From an uncultured Bacteroidia bacterium (GTDB taxonomy: Bacteria; Bacteroidota; Bacteroidia; NS11-12g; UBA9320): a stretch of 64,000 nucleotides of DNA. A program made the translations under genes and the position numbers. The DNA lies in contig CALSTB010000004.1 in assembly GCA_943789165.1 (NCBI GenBank), positions 245,149 to 309,148 on the forward strand. The letters run 5' to 3'. How positions within the stretch are numbered: the first letter of the stretch is position 1; the number at the start of each line of letters is the position of its first letter. Shown in pieces: positions 63,454 to 64,000 of the stretch. The notes under the pieces were generated by a model. That model did not search any database. It was not told where the DNA came from and saw only the letters and a list, made by a program, of their open reading frames with translations.

Positions 63454-64000
63454 TTATTTTAAATCGTAAACCCGAACATAATCAACGATAAATTTTGGTG
63501 AATTCATGTTTGAATCAAGTCCTTTGGCACCTCCCCATCCTCCTCCTATTGCCAGGTTTAATATAATGTCTTGAGGATTATTAAATGGCCATTCTAAAGC
63601 GTCTTTGTTTTTATCATAAACAAAATATCGCTTGCCGTCAACCAGACCATATATCACATTTGGATACCATTCAACGGCATACGTATGAAACGTATTAGTC
63701 ATATCCAATAAAGTGGTATCACTACCAATTTGATTTCCTTGTTTGAAGTAATACTTACGTGTGTGGCAAGTCGCATGGTTCAATCCGTTGGTAGAACTAT
63801 CATTAATTTCATATCCTACACATTCTAAAATGTCAATCTCCCCACAATAGGGCCACGACAATTCATCAACATATGCTGAGCCTAACATCCAGCCGGCAGC
63901 CCATGTGCCTCGGTCATGTGGTACTTTGGCTCTAAATTCAATTTTCCCATACTGAAAACTAAACTTCCCTTGACTGGTTAATCGTGCAGAAGTCCATTCT
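63454..64000 (-). CDS. GH16 family endo-beta-1,3-glucanase, 5' end cut by window
   Basis: The visible 181 codons, open to the window edge, are the C-terminal two thirds of a GH16 domain: TSARLTSQGKF, YGKIEFRAKVPHDRGTWAAGWML, the catalytic GEIDILE, then HTYAVEWYP and LNLAIGGGWGG, ending in the last strand FIVDYVRVYDLK. This is the laminarinase-like subtype. Because the protein ends with the catalytic domain it carries no C-terminal sorting domain. First visible gene of the GH16-GH30-phosphorylase unit; the promoter is beyond the window. Confidence 0.93.
   Translation of the reverse strand, partial: EWTSARLTSQGKFSFQYGKIEFRAKVPHDRGTWAAGWMLGSAYVDELSWPYCGEIDILECVGYEINDSSTNGLNHATCHTRKYYFKQGNQIGSDTTLLDMTNTFHTYAVEWYPNVIYGLVDGKRYFVYDKNKDALEWPFNNPQDIILNLAIGGGWGGAKGLDSNMNSPKFIVDYVRVYDLK

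Overview
The window looks like the chromosome of a Bacteroidota bacterium of the Flavobacteriales type, probably marine. Four things point there. At least three proteins end in type IX secretion (T9SS) sorting domains. Most transcription units start behind a TAnnTTTG -7 box, the Bacteroidota sigma-A signature, and start codons lack Shine-Dalgarno sequences. The order purH-mreB-mreC-mreD-PBP2 is typical of the group. A laminarin-type glycan locus occupies the right end. I see no rRNA, tRNA, CRISPR array, intact insertion sequence or prophage.

Region by region. 1-5.8 kb (minus strand) holds the cell-elongation operon: PBP2 (cut by the left edge), MreD, MreC, MreB, with purH upstream. 5.9-9 kb is a large outer-membrane protein combining a degenerate peptidase-MA-like part, a beta-propeller and a barrel. 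9.1-12.2 kb (plus) runs ornithine aminotransferase, MtfA-like peptidase and two GNAT acetyltransferases. 12.2-15.2 kb (minus) has DUF2853, then purB, a CoA-binding protein and a TPR lipoprotein. 15.4-21.3 kb (plus) has a T9SS endonuclease I, SppA and a T9SS M28 peptidase with five exact 49-residue repeats. 21.4-24.1 kb is a small-protein neighbourhood around an ECF sigma factor. 24.4-31.1 kb (minus) has an M3 peptidase, an AHSA1-like protein, an intradiol-dioxygenase-like membrane protein, a shortened VgrG-like protein coupled to a DJ-1/PfpI protein, RNase HI and RibBA. 31.3-41.9 kb is mixed: glycosyltransferase, lipoproteins, a highly charged secreted protein, MarC, CAP protein, TonB receptor, NhaC antiporter, an outer-membrane barrel and DUF1573.

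42-49.1 kb (plus) is a formate module: formate-tetrahydrofolate ligase, FdhD, a fused NuoE/NuoF-like NADH subunit and a NuoG-like Cys-type formate dehydrogenase. Together they can move formate into one-carbon metabolism or oxidise it to CO2 and NADH. Behind it lie a fragment of an outer-membrane protein gene, a helix-hairpin-helix protein, TrkA/TrkH potassium uptake, QueA, and a secreted protein with one dead and one apparently live caspase domain.

55.9-64 kb is a polysaccharide locus: a BadF-type sugar kinase, a T9SS protein with two glycan-binding-like modules, a GH149-like beta-glucan phosphorylase, a GH30 lipoprotein and a GH16 endoglucanase cut by the right edge. The natural reading is beta-1,3/1,6-glucan (laminarin) breakdown: GH16 cuts the main chain, GH30 trims side chains and the phosphorylase releases glucose 1-phosphate inside the cell.

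The best candidates for undescribed biology are the sigma-factor neighbourhood with small membrane proteins sharing a short acidic motif, the compact VgrG-like/DJ-1 pair, the caspase/pseudocaspase tandem, and a set of start codons exactly four bases behind -7 boxes, implying leaderless mRNAs.
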